Translations under genes and position numbers: made by a program | Shown: one piece after another, positions 1 through 8,949 of the stretch | Layout of the letters: every line of letters starts with the position of its first letter | How positions within the stretch are numbered: the first letter of the stretch is position 1 | DNA from: JBGPTK01 sp963797765 | GTDB taxonomy: Bacteria; Acidobacteriota; Terriglobia; Acidiferrales; UBA7541 | DNA length: 64,000 nucleotides | Direction of reading: 5' to 3' | Assembly (NCBI GenBank): GCA_963797765.1 | Contig: CAWCQU010000002.1 | Span: forward strand, 1,364,001-1,428,000 | Notes under the pieces: generated by a model | What the model was told of the DNA's origin: nothing | Database searches by the model: none | What the model saw: the letters and a program-made list of their open reading frames with translations, nothing else

Positions 1-915
1 CCGTTGTCGTTCGGATCAAACTCGCAAGCGGGGCCGCCGTTGCCGCGTCCATGTTGGTCATTGCACTGGTTCGGGGCAATAAAGGAAAACGCCGGAATGT
101 GGCCAGAGGCAAGGTCGGCAAACAGGCCATGCGCGCCTTCAAAGTCGGCGACATTTTTCAAACTGCTTTGCGGGTCTTGTCCTTCCTGAACGCTGCGGAA
201 ATACACAAAAGGATTGTGCTTCACGGCGTAGAGGGCCACCAGGTTGCTTTGCGTTTGTCCTTCCCCGGGCAGCGCCGCGGTCAGATCGCTCAGGTTGCTG
301 AAGAATCCGTCCGCATTGTTCACGCCATCGGCGCCCGTTGGCGGCAAGCTTTCCTGGTAGCTCTTCCAGCTTAGTCCCGAAGCGGCCAGTTGATCCGCGA
401 TGGTCTTCCCAACCGTGTGGGAATTGGCAAGAATGAAGCGAGTGCCGTCGATGTTGATGTCTCCCGGAGGCCCGGTGGTTTCGTTTGAAAAGTCGATGGC
501 CGGCGTGGCCGCATCCGTGCCCACTCCATAAGATCGGGCAAATGTTCGGAAACGTTCCGTTATCCAACGAGGTGATGCCGGAAGCCAGGTTCGTGGTGCA
601 AGTAGCGTTGTGCCAGTCCGGAGAATTATCGTTGAGCACTCCGAAGTTCGACCCGCCGACTACTTCCAGGTAGTTAGTCAGGCTGGGATGGGCGATGGCG
701 AAATAATTCGTCCCGGTATTCGCGTTCTTTGCATAGCGATTGACGAATGGCTCGTTCGGATTGTTCACAACTTGGTTGTAGCCGTGGTTTTCCATCATGA
801 TTACGAAAACGTGATCCAGATGCGGAATACCTTTCGGAACTTGCCCCTCCTGCGCGAACGCAGCGCCCGCCATTGCGGCCACCATCAACCCCAGAATTGC
901 AACCTTCCTCAACAT
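1..915 (-). CDS. secreted phosphoesterase (acid phosphatase / phospholipase C type), partial and frameshifted
   Basis: The protein begins with a signal peptide of about 21 residues (MLRKVAIL...GAAFA), so it is exported. Residues 40-46 read MMENHGY, the metal-binding signature of the phosphoesterase family that includes AcpA-like acid phosphatases and phospholipase C (PF04185). The reading frame is lost near 525-540. A second frame then continues the same family smoothly (TDAATPAIDFSNETTGPPGD and on to the window edge), so one base is missing or extra there. The C-terminal part lies outside the window. Expected role: hydrolysis of phosphate esters in the periplasm or medium. The exact substrate cannot be told. 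Confidence 0.8.
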
Positions 916-1225
916 GTCAGTCACCTTCCCCTTCAGCGTAGAGAGTGTCGGCCCTCCGCGTTCTCGATTGGAATTGGCTCGACCGCCGGTACTTTGGGGG
1001 ATTCCGATTACCCTGCCGTTACAGCCAAACGAATACTTGATGAATCTCGCGGCTTGCCTTGGATTGATTTGCTGTGGAGGGAGCCCTGATCCGAAACTAC
1101 CTGTGCAGTGGGGTGAACTGCCTGGCACGAAGAAAAAATCGGGGAATCCGGCTAATTACGGCAATGGATCACTCACAACCGCGTTGCGTGCTGAAATCTG
1201 GAAATCGATGAATCTGAAAATCCTC

Positions 1226-1945
1226 CTAATGCTTAATCAGGCCCGCGGCGATTCCGCCCAATGAATCCTGCCAGGCATGGACGATCATTCCCGGACGAAC
1301 AGTTTTTCGCCAGTGCGCCAGAATCCCGAACATCGCGCCGTACAGAGCGATCAGCACCACCATTCGCAATCCCTGGTAAGCGTGAGCGGCGCCGAATGCC
1401 GCGGCCGAAAAAGTGATGCCTGCGGGAACATTCTTCGTAAACGAAATGAACTGCTTCTGAAAGTATCCTCGAAAAATCGTTTCTTCGCAGATTCCGGCTG
1501 TAATCGAAAGCGCAATCCACATGCCAATTTGCAATCCTCCCTGCGGAAGCATGAATTGCATGTTTTTGCCCATTCCATCGGCGCGCAGCAATTTGCTCAG
1601 TAGAAACAGTAAGCCTCCCGAGCAGACCCAAAATGCCGCGGCGATTCCGATGTCGATTAGAATCTGGCGCGTAGACCGCCACCGCTCTCCCAGTACGCTG
1701 GAAAGCGGCGAGCCATGTTTCCGCACGCCCAGGATCACCACGGCGAATAGAATCCATTCGAACACAAACGTGCTGGTGTAAAGCACCAGCCGGTTGGGGT
1801 TGGCCATGGCACGCAATTGATCCGATTGGAACTTTCCCCACACCGCCCAAGCCGCCAATACAACCAGCACGATCACCGTATGCACTGGGCTGGCGATGCG
1901 GTCGTGGCTCCCAGGCTCCGGCAGTGCGGCAACGGTAGTCTCCAT
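1226..1945 (-). CDS. CPBP-family intramembrane metalloprotease (CAAX protease-like)
   Basis: A hydrophobic protein of 239 residues with several membrane segments. It carries the three motifs of the CPBP/Abi family: EETIFRG (EExxxR), FGAAH (FxxxH) and HAWQD (HxxxD), which line an intramembrane metal site. Members cleave prenylated or membrane proteins, and some give bacteriocin immunity; the substrate here is unknown. I chose the ATG at 1945 because a strong GGGGAGA ribosome-binding site sits just before it. An in-frame start at 2008 would add 21 residues lacking membrane character. The gene stands alone, divergent from ubiX. Confidence 0.85.
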   Translation of the reverse strand: METTVAALPEPGSHDRIASPVHTVIVLVVLAAWAVWGKFQSDQLRAMANPNRLVLYTSTFVFEWILFAVVILGVRKHGSPLSSVLGERWRSTRQILIDIGIAAAFWVCSGGLLFLLSKLLRADGMGKNMQFMLPQGGLQIGMWIALSITAGICEETIFRGYFQKQFISFTKNVPAGITFSAAAFGAAHAYQGLRMVVLIALYGAMFGILAHWRKTVRPGMIVHAWQDSLGGIAAGLIKH

Positions 1946-2279
1946 ATCATCTCCCCTCAGCCCTCTCGACGCGGCTAATACTTCCCGGCGAACATCAGGC
2001 TCCAACAAAGCCCTTCAATCCCGCGGCGCAAAAAACCCGTCATTTCACCTCGTCTCGCGCACACCTTCTATTGAACGTACAGCCGGTTGCTGAGTTAGAC
2101 GCGCGCCCTCAAAACTCGTCAACACGCATTTGGCGGCGAAGGCCCCAACCCGCTGAATACGCATCCTACGCCGCGGAAATATCGCCGTCACCAAGGAAGA
2201 TATTTTCCGTCTCTCGCACATAGCGCGCCTTGACTTTGCCGAACCCGGCTGCCTAGACTGGCCATTCCATACAAATTGC

Positions 2280-2894
2280 ATGGCAAAAACACAAAACAAA
2301 GTCATCACAGTCGGCGTCACTGGTGCGAGCGGCGCACTCTACGCTCAGACAATTCTTCGCCTGCTTGAATCCGATTCGCGCGTCGCTCGAATTCCCCTGG
2401 TGATCACCGAAACCGGCCTGCGCCTGATTTCCACCGAACTCGGCATCGTCTCGCCGGAGCCGAAGAAACTTCCGTCTCTGCTCATCGGCGCCGCGTCAGA
2501 AAAAATCGAATATCTCCCGAATAAAGACGTCGGCGCTTCCATCGCTTCCGGCAGCTCTCCCGTTGACGCCATGGTTGTGATTCCCTGTTCCGCCGGAACG
2601 CTGGGTTCCATCGCCGCTGGATTGAGTGACGATTTGCTGGCGCGTGCCGCCGATGTTTGCCTCAAAGAGCGCCGCCCCCTGGTGCTGTGCTTGCGCGAAA
2701 CGCCGCTGAATCGCGTCCACATGGAAAATATGCTGCGCGTGCACGATGCCGGAGCGATCGTAATGCCGGCCATGCCCGCGTTTTATTACGCTCCCAAGTC
2801 CATCGACGAAGTCATCACTCAATTTGTCTATCGCGTGCTTGCGCATCTCGATTTGCCGCAGGACCGGCAATATCACTGGCAGGGAAAACCGTGA
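2280..2894 (+). CDS. ubiX: flavin prenyltransferase UbiX
   Basis: A 204-residue protein with the UbiX/Pad1 flavoprotein fold: GVTGASGALYA near the N-terminus (FMN/phosphate binding), VIPCSAGTLGSIAAG in the middle, RETPLNRVHMENML, and PAFYYAPKSIDE near the end. UbiX joins a dimethylallyl group to reduced FMN to make the prenylated-FMN cofactor of UbiD-type decarboxylases. It lies 64 bp upstream of a UbiA-type prenyltransferase and near mqnE, so it most likely serves a decarboxylase step in futalosine-route menaquinone synthesis. The UbiD-type enzyme itself is not in the window. Length is normal for the family. Confidence 0.95.
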   Translation: MAKTQNKVITVGVTGASGALYAQTILRLLESDSRVARIPLVITETGLRLISTELGIVSPEPKKLPSLLIGAASEKIEYLPNKDVGASIASGSSPVDAMVVIPCSAGTLGSIAAGLSDDLLARAADVCLKERRPLVLCLRETPLNRVHMENMLRVHDAGAIVMPAMPAFYYAPKSIDEVITQFVYRVLAHLDLPQDRQYHWQGKP

Positions 2895-2958
2895 AGCGCG
2901 AATCTGCCGGCCGAAGCCGGGAATCGAACCTTGATAATTACTATGGAATGAACCGCTA

Positions 2959-3834
2959 ATGTCCAAGAGCCGAATCCGCACCGTTCTCGAAATGATCAAG
3001 TTCGAGCACTCCGTATTCGCCCTGCCTTTCGCCCTCGTCGGCGCGTTACTCGCCACGCGCGCCGGCGGCTCATCCTGGCTCACCTGGCGGCAACTTCTCT
3101 GGATCGTCGTCGCCATGGTCGGCGCGCGTTCCGCCGCCATGACCATGAATCGCATCGCCGACCTGCATTACGACGCCCTAAATCCCCGCACGCAAAATCG
3201 CCCGCTGGTCACCGGTGTTCTCTCTCTGTCCTTTGCCTGGGCCTTCACGCTCGTCTCTTCCGCGGTTCTCGTCATCGCGGCCTGGCAACTCAATCGTCTG
3301 GCGCTCGAACTTTCGCCCCTCGCGCTCGCCGTTCTGTTTTTCTATTCCTATACCAAGCGCTTCACATCCTGGTCCCATTTCGTTCTCGGGTTCTGCCTGG
3401 GCATGTCGCCCGCGGCCGCCTGGATTGCCGTGCGCGGCTCGCTCGATTGGCGCATGTTGATTCTCTGCGCGGCCGTTACGCTCTGGGTGGGTGGCTTCGA
3501 TGTGCTCTACGCCTGCCAGGATGTTGAATTCGATCACCGCTTCGGACTCTATTCCATCCCCAAACGCTTCGGTGTCCCCGGAGCGCTGAAAATCGCGCGC
3601 GCCATGCACATCGTTATGGTCGGTTTACTGGCCTGGCTGGCCTTAAGCTTCCGCCTTCCCTGGCCTGCCTGGACCGGAATCGGCGTGGTCGCATCTCTAT
3701 TGGCCTACGAGCATTCCCTGGTGAAGCCCAACGATCTCTCCAAAATCAATGCTGCGTTTTTCACCGTGAACGGCTACATTAGCCTGCTGTTTCTGCTATT
3801 CTGGGGAGTGGCGGCGGTAGTCTCGCGCCCTTAA
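2959..3834 (+). CDS. UbiA-family prenyltransferase (MqnP/UbiA-like)
   Basis: An integral membrane protein of 291 residues, about eight to nine hydrophobic segments. It contains both Asp-rich motifs of the UbiA superfamily: NRIADLHYD (NxxxDxxxD, about residues 65-73) and DVLYACQDVEFD, which bind the Mg-diphosphate of the prenyl donor. It moves a polyprenyl chain onto an aromatic acid in the membrane. Sitting between ubiX and mqnE, it is probably the prenyltransferase of futalosine-dependent menaquinone synthesis (MqnP role), though database names for this group usually read 4-hydroxybenzoate polyprenyltransferase. The assignment to MqnP rests on context. Confidence 0.88.
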   Translation: MSKSRIRTVLEMIKFEHSVFALPFALVGALLATRAGGSSWLTWRQLLWIVVAMVGARSAAMTMNRIADLHYDALNPRTQNRPLVTGVLSLSFAWAFTLVSSAVLVIAAWQLNRLALELSPLALAVLFFYSYTKRFTSWSHFVLGFCLGMSPAAAWIAVRGSLDWRMLILCAAVTLWVGGFDVLYACQDVEFDHRFGLYSIPKRFGVPGALKIARAMHIVMVGLLAWLALSFRLPWPAWTGIGVVASLLAYEHSLVKPNDLSKINAAFFTVNGYISLLFLLFWGVAAVVSRP

Positions 3835-3863
3835 GAGACGGAAGCCGCGAGTTCGATCTGGCT

Positions 3864-3898
3864 GTCATTCCGAGCCCGGCTTTGGCGAGGAATCTCGG
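3864..3898. repeat. dispersed GTCATTCCGA...GAGGAATC repeat, copy 1
   Basis: This is one copy of a short intergenic repeat beginning GTCATTCCGA and ending GAGGAATCTCGG. Related copies lie at 5334-5361, 35476-35500, 50361-50398, 61905-61930 (reverse) and 62893-62936 (reverse). Most are palindromic, with arms such as ATTCC and GGAAT around a variable loop. This copy is directly followed by a miniature element at 3899. Confidence 0.7.
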
Positions 3899-4050
3899 GT
3901 GCTGTCCTAAGTTGCGATTGATTTGATGTATAGGGGGTCGGAGCTTTAGCTCCGACATCAGTGTTTACAAGAAAAGTGGGCTTTAGCCCCTGAAGCTCCG
4001 CACAGAAGGGATCGTCGTCGCGCGACGCCGGGTCGCATTTGGAAACTATC
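3899..4050 (+). mobile_element. miniature inverted-repeat element, family A, copy 1
   Basis: A 152-bp non-coding unit that starts GTGCTGTCCTAAGTT and ends GGAAACTATC. It holds two internal palindromes, GTCGGAGCTTTAGCTCCGAC at 3937-3956 and GGGCTTTAGCCCC near 3978-3990. The same order of parts recurs at 22479, 32494, 58341 and 63021. It is flanked by an imperfect 9-bp direct repeat (GAATCTCGG before, GAATCCCGA after), which looks like a target-site duplication. It contains no transposase, so it would need one supplied elsewhere. Confidence 0.75.
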
Positions 4051-4100
4051 GAATCCCGAGTAGCATGACAAAGTTTCGGAGTAGTCCAATCGAATCGAAA

Positions 4101-5279
4101 ATGCCAGCACAACTCCAAATCACCGACCAGCGCCTCAAGCCCATCGCCGCCAAAGTCCTGGCGGGCGAACGCCTGAACGCCGCTGACGGCCTTGCACTCT
4201 ACGAAACGCACGACCTCCTGGCCCTCGGCTGGCTAGCCAACCACGTACGCGAGAAGCGCCACGGCGACATCTGCTACTTCAACGTCAATCGCCACATCAA
4301 TCCCACCAACGTTTGCGTCGCGCATTGCAAACTTTGCGCGTTCGGCCGCTCTCCGGATTCCCCCGGCGCGTACACCTATGCCATCGAAGAAATCGTTCAG
4401 CGCGCCGAGCAAGGCGTTTCCGAAGGCGCCACGGAATTTCACATTGTCGGCGGACTGCATCCCGACCTGCCCTTTGATTATTATCTCGATTTAATTCGCG
4501 GCCTGAAGAAAAGCTATCCGCAAGTCCACCTGAAAGCTTTCACGATGGTGGAGGTGGGCTACTACGCGCGCATCGCCAAGCTTTCCATTCGCGATACTCT
4601 GCTGAAAATGAAGGAAGCCGGAGTGGATTCACTTCCCGGCGGCGGCGCGGAAATTTTCAATCCGCGCGTCCGCAAAGTAATCTGTGACCACAAGGTAAGC
4701 GGCCAGCGCTGGCTGGAAATCGCCCGCACCGCCCACGAAATCGGTTTGCGTTCCAACGCCACCATGCTCTACGGCCACATTGAAACTTCCGAGGAACGCG
4801 TCGAGCATTTGTTGCTGCTGCGCGATTTGCAGGATAAAACCGGCGGCTTCGTCACCTTCATTCCGCTGGCGTTTCATCCGGCCAATACCGGTCTCAGCCA
4901 CATTCCCAGTCCCACGGGAATCGACGATCTGAAAATGATCGCCGTGTCGCGGCTGCTGCTCGATAATTTCGATCACATCAAGGCTTACTGGATCATGTTG
5001 ACGCCGCGCATCGCGCAAGTTGCCTTGCGATTCGGCGCCGACGATATCGACGGCACCGTGATCGAGGAAAAAATTTATCACGATGCGGGCGCCACCACGT
5101 CCGAGTTCACTACGCGCGGCGATCTCGAACGCCTGATCCGCGCCGCCGGCCGCACGCCTGTCGAACGCGACACCTGCTACCATCCCGTCGATCGCACCAA
5201 AATGCCGCTGCCGCCCAAATCGCGCAACGCCCGCAGCGAAAATTTCGTTCCCCAAACCACTCTCACGCTAATCACCTAG
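4101..5279 (+). CDS. mqnE: aminofutalosine synthase MqnE (radical SAM)
   Basis: A 392-residue radical-SAM enzyme. The cluster motif is CVAHCKLC (CxxxCxxC), about residues 70-77, after NVNRHINPTN, a stretch typical of MqnE/MqnC proteins. Further family marks are EFHIVGGLHPDLP, FTMVEV, and SLPGGGAEIF. MqnE couples a 3-[(1-carboxyvinyl)oxy]benzoate to S-adenosylmethionine to give aminofutalosine, the first dedicated intermediate of the futalosine menaquinone route. I chose the ATG at 4101 (MPAQLQIT) because homologues begin at about this point. Twelve more residues are possible from 4065, but that part overlaps the end of the upstream repeat region. It clusters with ubiX and the UbiA-type gene. 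Confidence 0.93.
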   Translation: MPAQLQITDQRLKPIAAKVLAGERLNAADGLALYETHDLLALGWLANHVREKRHGDICYFNVNRHINPTNVCVAHCKLCAFGRSPDSPGAYTYAIEEIVQRAEQGVSEGATEFHIVGGLHPDLPFDYYLDLIRGLKKSYPQVHLKAFTMVEVGYYARIAKLSIRDTLLKMKEAGVDSLPGGGAEIFNPRVRKVICDHKVSGQRWLEIARTAHEIGLRSNATMLYGHIETSEERVEHLLLLRDLQDKTGGFVTFIPLAFHPANTGLSHIPSPTGIDDLKMIAVSRLLLDNFDHIKAYWIMLTPRIAQVALRFGADDIDGTVIEEKIYHDAGATTSEFTTRGDLERLIRAAGRTPVERDTCYHPVDRTKMPLPPKSRNARSENFVPQTTLTLIT

Positions 5280-5333
5280 CGCAATCGTCCCGACTAGTGC
5301 GGGCCGGCTCATAGGCTACGGAAAAAGCCCGGT

Positions 5334-5361
5334 GTCATTCCGAACGAAGTGAGGAATCCGG
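5334..5361. repeat. GTCATTCCGA...GAGGAATC repeat, copy 2
   Basis: A clean copy of the dispersed repeat described at 3864, reading GTCATTCCGAACGAAGTGAG followed by GAATCC. It lies in the 330-bp space between mqnE and the terminator of the opposing Spy-like operon. Confidence 0.7.
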
Positions 5362-5502
5362 AGTTGCTCCCCAATGCTTGAGAAGTGGGGTATTTCTCCA
5401 TGGCTCGTGTCGAGTGTCATTTTATCGAACAACAATTTCGACATTTTCCCAACTTCAGCCGCGCCCTCTTTTTGCTTTCCTTACCGGGTTGCTGCGCTCC
5501 CC

Positions 5503-5539
5503 AAAAAAAATCGCCCCACTCTAGGAGGAAAGAGTGGGG
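5503..5539 (-). terminator. Rho-independent terminator of the sigma/anti-sigma/Spy-like operon
   Basis: Read on the minus strand, an 8-bp perfect stem CCCCACTC/GAGTGGGG with a 10-base loop is followed by CGA and eight T residues. It lies about 70 bp past the proposed end of the Spy-like gene, which supports ending that gene before this point. Confidence 0.85.
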
Positions 5540-5607
5540 CGTGTGGCCTCAACCCGGGGAGAGAATCCGGTTGAGATTTTGCTGCCGCCGGCAAAATCAC
5601 GGCTGTA

Positions 5608-6293
5608 TTATTCCTCGTCATCCGGCGATAAGGCGGAGGTGGCGGAGTCTGCCCCGGGCGCCGCTGCGGCCCGCGCATTCCGTCCTTGCCGCCCCGGCCA
5701 TCGCGTCCATCATGGCCGTCACGCCCATCCTTCATTCCACGCCAGTCGCGCTTCATCCGCTGCTGCTGGTAGTCCTTCAATTTCTTCCATTGGTCCACCG
5801 TCAGCACGCGCCGGATATCCAGGCTCATCATGGTCGCTTCTTTTTCCAAGCGGCCGCGCGCGGCTACCACTTGATCGATTTGCGCGCCCACTTTCGCGAC
5901 ATCCGGCTGATCGGCGTCCACCAGCGGCTTCAATTCCAATTCCTTTTTCTCCAGATCGGCGCGCAGATCGATCAGCTTTAATTTATGGGACATAAACGTC
6001 GATTCGATCTGCTTCACCTGGTCGTCGCTCAGTTCAATGGCTTTCACGGTTTCCGAATTCTTCCACCACGCGCCGAACATTCCTCCGCCCATTCCTCCCG
6101 GACCTGGCCGGTGAAACGCTGCGCCGGGCATTCCTGGCGGATTGCCGGGATCGGGCATGGGGGCTGGCGCGGCCATCGGCGCTCCTCCGGGATCGGGCGC
6201 CTCGGGTGCTGGGCCCTGCGCGCGCGACATCCCCGGCAACATCAATCCTGCTACCAGCAGGCTTGCAGACAACACAATTGCAGACGGCTTCAT
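5608..6293 (-). CDS. Spy/CpxP-like periplasmic protein with LTxxQ motifs, probable C-terminal frameshift
   Basis: An exported protein with a signal peptide (residues 1-25, ending SRAQG), then a Pro/Gly/Met-rich stretch, then a helical core with LSDDQ and LTVDQW, the LTxxQ-type motifs of the Spy/CpxP family of periplasmic chaperones and metal-stress sensors. A Gly/Asp/Arg-rich tail (DGRDGHDGRDGRGG) and a proline run follow. The uninterrupted frame would read through the terminator hairpin at 5503-5539. A one-base shift near 5622 instead ends the protein at 5608 with PDDEE, which is more plausible. Its start overlaps the stop of the anti-sigma gene as ATGA, so the two are translationally coupled. 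It probably senses or buffers envelope stress. Confidence 0.75.
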
Positions 6294-6778
6294 TTACGTT
6301 CTCCTTTTCCTGTATTCGAGTTCTTTTGCGAGGCCTCTGCAAGCTCTTGAGTGATCAAATCAGAAGGCGCTAGCGCATCGGGAACTTCTTTGGAAAGCGA
6401 GCTTTCCACCTGCATCAACAATTCCTGATCGGACACCGTGGCCGTCGGCGCATCAATGCGCCGCGGAACCGGCCGCAGCAGCAAGCTGGCTGCCAGCGCC
6501 ACAAAGCCAACCGCCGTCGCCCAAATCAGACGGTGATGCCCTGCCCGCTGCTCACGGATTCGTGCGTTGATCTCCGCGCGCTGCCGGATCCAAAAAACTT
6601 CAGACCGCTCGGCCGCCGCGCTCAGCGATTCACGTGCTCCGTCGAGCACGCTCTTCAATGCTTGTTCTTCGGCGCGGCACTCTTCGCAGCCCTTCAGATG
6701 GTCCTGCGATGCGGCGTCGAGTTCGCTGGAAAGCACGGCGGCCCAGCTCTCGTCGGACAAATGTTTTTGGTCTGCCAT
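6290..6778 (-). CDS. anti-sigma factor with zinc-finger and one membrane segment
   Basis: A 162-residue protein. The N-terminal zinc-binding anti-sigma motif is HLKGCEEC (H27, C31, C34; HxxxCxxC). A basic linker follows, then one membrane segment (LIWATAVGFVALAASLLL, about residues 83-100) and a periplasmic tail. The layout is that of membrane-bound anti-sigma factors which hold an ECF sigma until a signal arrives. Its start overlaps the sigma stop by one base (TAATG), and its own stop overlaps the next gene (ATGA), so the three genes form a tight operon. Confidence 0.87.
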   Translation of the reverse strand: MADQKHLSDESWAAVLSSELDAASQDHLKGCEECRAEEQALKSVLDGARESLSAAAERSEVFWIRQRAEINARIREQRAGHHRLIWATAVGFVALAASLLLRPVPRRIDAPTATVSDQELLMQVESSLSKEVPDALAPSDLITQELAEASQKNSNTGKGERK

Positions 6779-7392
6779 TATCTTCCTTGCCTTTTCACTC
6801 GCTGGCGGATCGCACTCACCGCGCGCGCCAGGTGGCTCTTCACCGTTCCGGTTTGCAATTCCATCGTCTTGGCGATTTCTTCCAGCGGCATTTCTTCCGA
6901 AAATCGCAAAAAGAAAACTTCCTTTTGTTGCGGTGAAAGATCTTCCACCGCTTCCCACACCTTGGCCACTTCTTCGCGCGCCGCCAACGCCCGCTCGGGA
7001 GATGCCGCGCGGTCCGGCACCGCTGCTGCCGCAGCCATCGCGCTTTCTCCGCTGCCCAGCAGCGTCATCCAGAATCCGCGCCGCCTGCTGCGCATGTGGT
7101 CCCGCGCCAGATTGATGGCAATGCGGACCAGCCAGGTGCCCACGCTCGATTCGCCGCGGAAACTTTCCCGCTTGCGATACGCCCGCAGAAAGCATTCCTG
7201 CGTCAGCGTGTCGGCCGCGTCCGGATCGCGCAGAATCGCCAGCAGCACGCGATAAATCCGCCGCTGGTGCTCACGCACGATCGCGTCGAATTCCTCGTGC
7301 TCCACACCCGTCGCGCCCGCCGCTCTCGCCTTTGGCGTAGCTGCCTCAGCCTGCGGAAGATAAACTCCAAATCGACTCAGGATTGTTTCCAA
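6778..7392 (-). CDS. ECF RNA polymerase sigma factor
   Basis: A 204-residue sigma-70 family protein with region 2 (VREHQRRIYRVLLAILRDP...LTQECFLRAYRKRESF) and region 4 (LSPQQKEVFFLRFSEEMPLEE, then the helix-turn-helix ending TGTVKSHLARAVSAIRQ). The spacer between them is Ala-rich. It is the first gene of an operon with its anti-sigma and a Spy-like periplasmic protein, so it probably directs an envelope-stress regulon and may control its own operon. The target promoter cannot be read with confidence. Confidence 0.92.
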   Translation of the reverse strand: METILSRFGVYLPQAEAATPKARAAGATGVEHEEFDAIVREHQRRIYRVLLAILRDPDAADTLTQECFLRAYRKRESFRGESSVGTWLVRIAINLARDHMRSRRRGFWMTLLGSGESAMAAAAAVPDRAASPERALAAREEVAKVWEAVEDLSPQQKEVFFLRFSEEMPLEEIAKTMELQTGTVKSHLARAVSAIRQRVKRQGR

Positions 7393-7603
7393 GCTGCCCT
7401 TGCCCTCTCCCCTAAATAGACGCTTTCCGCCTTTGGGGGATTACATGGATTAAATTCGGGTTCCTATCGATCCCTCTTGAAACGCGGAGCTGGTTTTCTG
7501 GCGCAGCACACTTAGATGCCCTTTTCGATCTGTTGCGCTGCCCAGCCACGTTTGGCCGGATTGATCTCCATGCAGTGCCGCGCAACCATCTGCAAAATCC
7601 GCG

Positions 7604-8932
7604 TCAGCGAATCGCCGCTTCCGCCGACGATTTTTTTCTCCGGAAGATCTCCCACAACAACATGGCGTAAAAAGGCCCGTAAGTCAGCCACACCATTTCC
7701 GGGCGCCAGTGCCACGTGTTCAACGCGTAGTAGTCCACCAGCACATGATAGGAGAGAAATTGCAAAATCGTCAGCAGCAACCACGCTGGATTTGGAAAAA
7801 AACAAAGAAACGGAATAATCCAGGTGAAATACCACGAATAGGCATTGGGAGAGAACAACAAAATTGCCCCGAAAATCAGATACGCCGCGCGCGCCGGTTC
7901 AATCTTCTTCACCGCCGCCCACAACGCTAACCCTGCTGCGATGCCGATTCCCAGATCCGTCGCGAATCGCCGCGAACCGCTGATCCAAACCAGCACGGAA
8001 TACAAACTGGCGTTGTTATCCTGCCAGCGCGATGCGTAGTAACTTAGGATGTCCGGCAGATCCCGCAACGCCGAACGGAACGGCCACGCGCAGGCCAACG
8101 CAAACGCCGCAGCCAGGGACGCGTTGATCCATCCTTCGCGCCGCTTGGGCCATCCCGCCCGCCTCAGCCACAGCGGCATCAGCATGATAGGGAACAGCTT
8201 AAGCATCGCCGCTGCCGTCAGCAGAATCGTTGACAGCCTTTGCCGTGGCCGTATAATCAACAGGCAGGCGGCCACCAGCGCCGCCAGCGCTAACGCATCG
8301 CTGTGGCTGTTGCCGGCAAACTCGACCACCACCAGCGGGTTCCAGGCGTACACCACCAACTGGTAATTTCGTCCCCCGGTCGAACGCAGCCACGTGGCCA
8401 ACAGGAAAACGACCAGCAAATCGGCCGCGATAAATGGTAGTTTGAACGCGACCGGGCCTGGCAGAAACCGTCCCGTGATCCGGAACGTCAGTTCAGAGAG
8501 CGGCGGATAGACGGCGGGAATATCGTGCCCTGGGCCGGCAGGCTCGGCGCGGTTTCGCAGCGAATCGAGTCGCGGATCGTCGGGGCGGATCGTATACGGA
8601 TTCCAGCCGGCGCGCTGCACCAGGCCGTCCCAGCGGTAGCGGTAAATGTCTTCGGAAAGCGTTGGAGCGAGCGGCGCCAGCGTCAGGCGAAACAGCACCG
8701 CGCCGGCCAGAATCAGCCAGAGCGTTGCGCGGTTTTCCGCGCTGTGTTCCAGGCAGTACAGCGCGATGAAATATATGATTCCGGCGGCGAACGCGATCGC
8801 AATCGTTTCGATTACGTGGATTTCCAGATCGTGCAGCCGGTAGAGCAAAACGAAACAGAATTCTAGCGCGGCAATTCCGCCCAGCGCGATCAGGTTTTGA
8901 GGGCGGAAAAACGATCCCGCGCGGGTCAGCAT
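7604..8932 (-). CDS. polytopic GT-C glycosyltransferase (GT87/mannosyltransferase-like)
   Basis: A 442-residue membrane protein with roughly ten to twelve hydrophobic segments. After the second or third segment it has LSEDIYRYRWDG, the acidic loop motif expected for a lipid-phosphate-sugar-dependent GT-C enzyme, followed by YPPLSELTF. The C-terminal part has FSPNAYSWYFTWIIPFL, common in the GT87/DUF2029 group. It would transfer a hexose from a polyprenyl carrier on the outer face of the membrane. The start codon is 17 bp from that of a GT2 enzyme read the other way, so the two may cooperate in making one surface glycan. Acceptor and sugar are unknown. Confidence 0.8.
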   Translation of the reverse strand: MLTRAGSFFRPQNLIALGGIAALEFCFVLLYRLHDLEIHVIETIAIAFAAGIIYFIALYCLEHSAENRATLWLILAGAVLFRLTLAPLAPTLSEDIYRYRWDGLVQRAGWNPYTIRPDDPRLDSLRNRAEPAGPGHDIPAVYPPLSELTFRITGRFLPGPVAFKLPFIAADLLVVFLLATWLRSTGGRNYQLVVYAWNPLVVVEFAGNSHSDALALAALVAACLLIIRPRQRLSTILLTAAAMLKLFPIMLMPLWLRRAGWPKRREGWINASLAAAFALACAWPFRSALRDLPDILSYYASRWQDNNASLYSVLVWISGSRRFATDLGIGIAAGLALWAAVKKIEPARAAYLIFGAILLFSPNAYSWYFTWIIPFLCFFPNPAWLLLTILQFLSYHVLVDYYALNTWHWRPEMVWLTYGPFYAMLLWEIFRRKKSSAEAAIR

Positions 8933-8949
8933 GCGGAGGCAGTGATTCG

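Noticed and set aside
2895..2958. A split prenyltransferase reading between ubiX and the next gene
   Set aside because: Both genes are complete in family terms and the 64-bp gap needs no repair.
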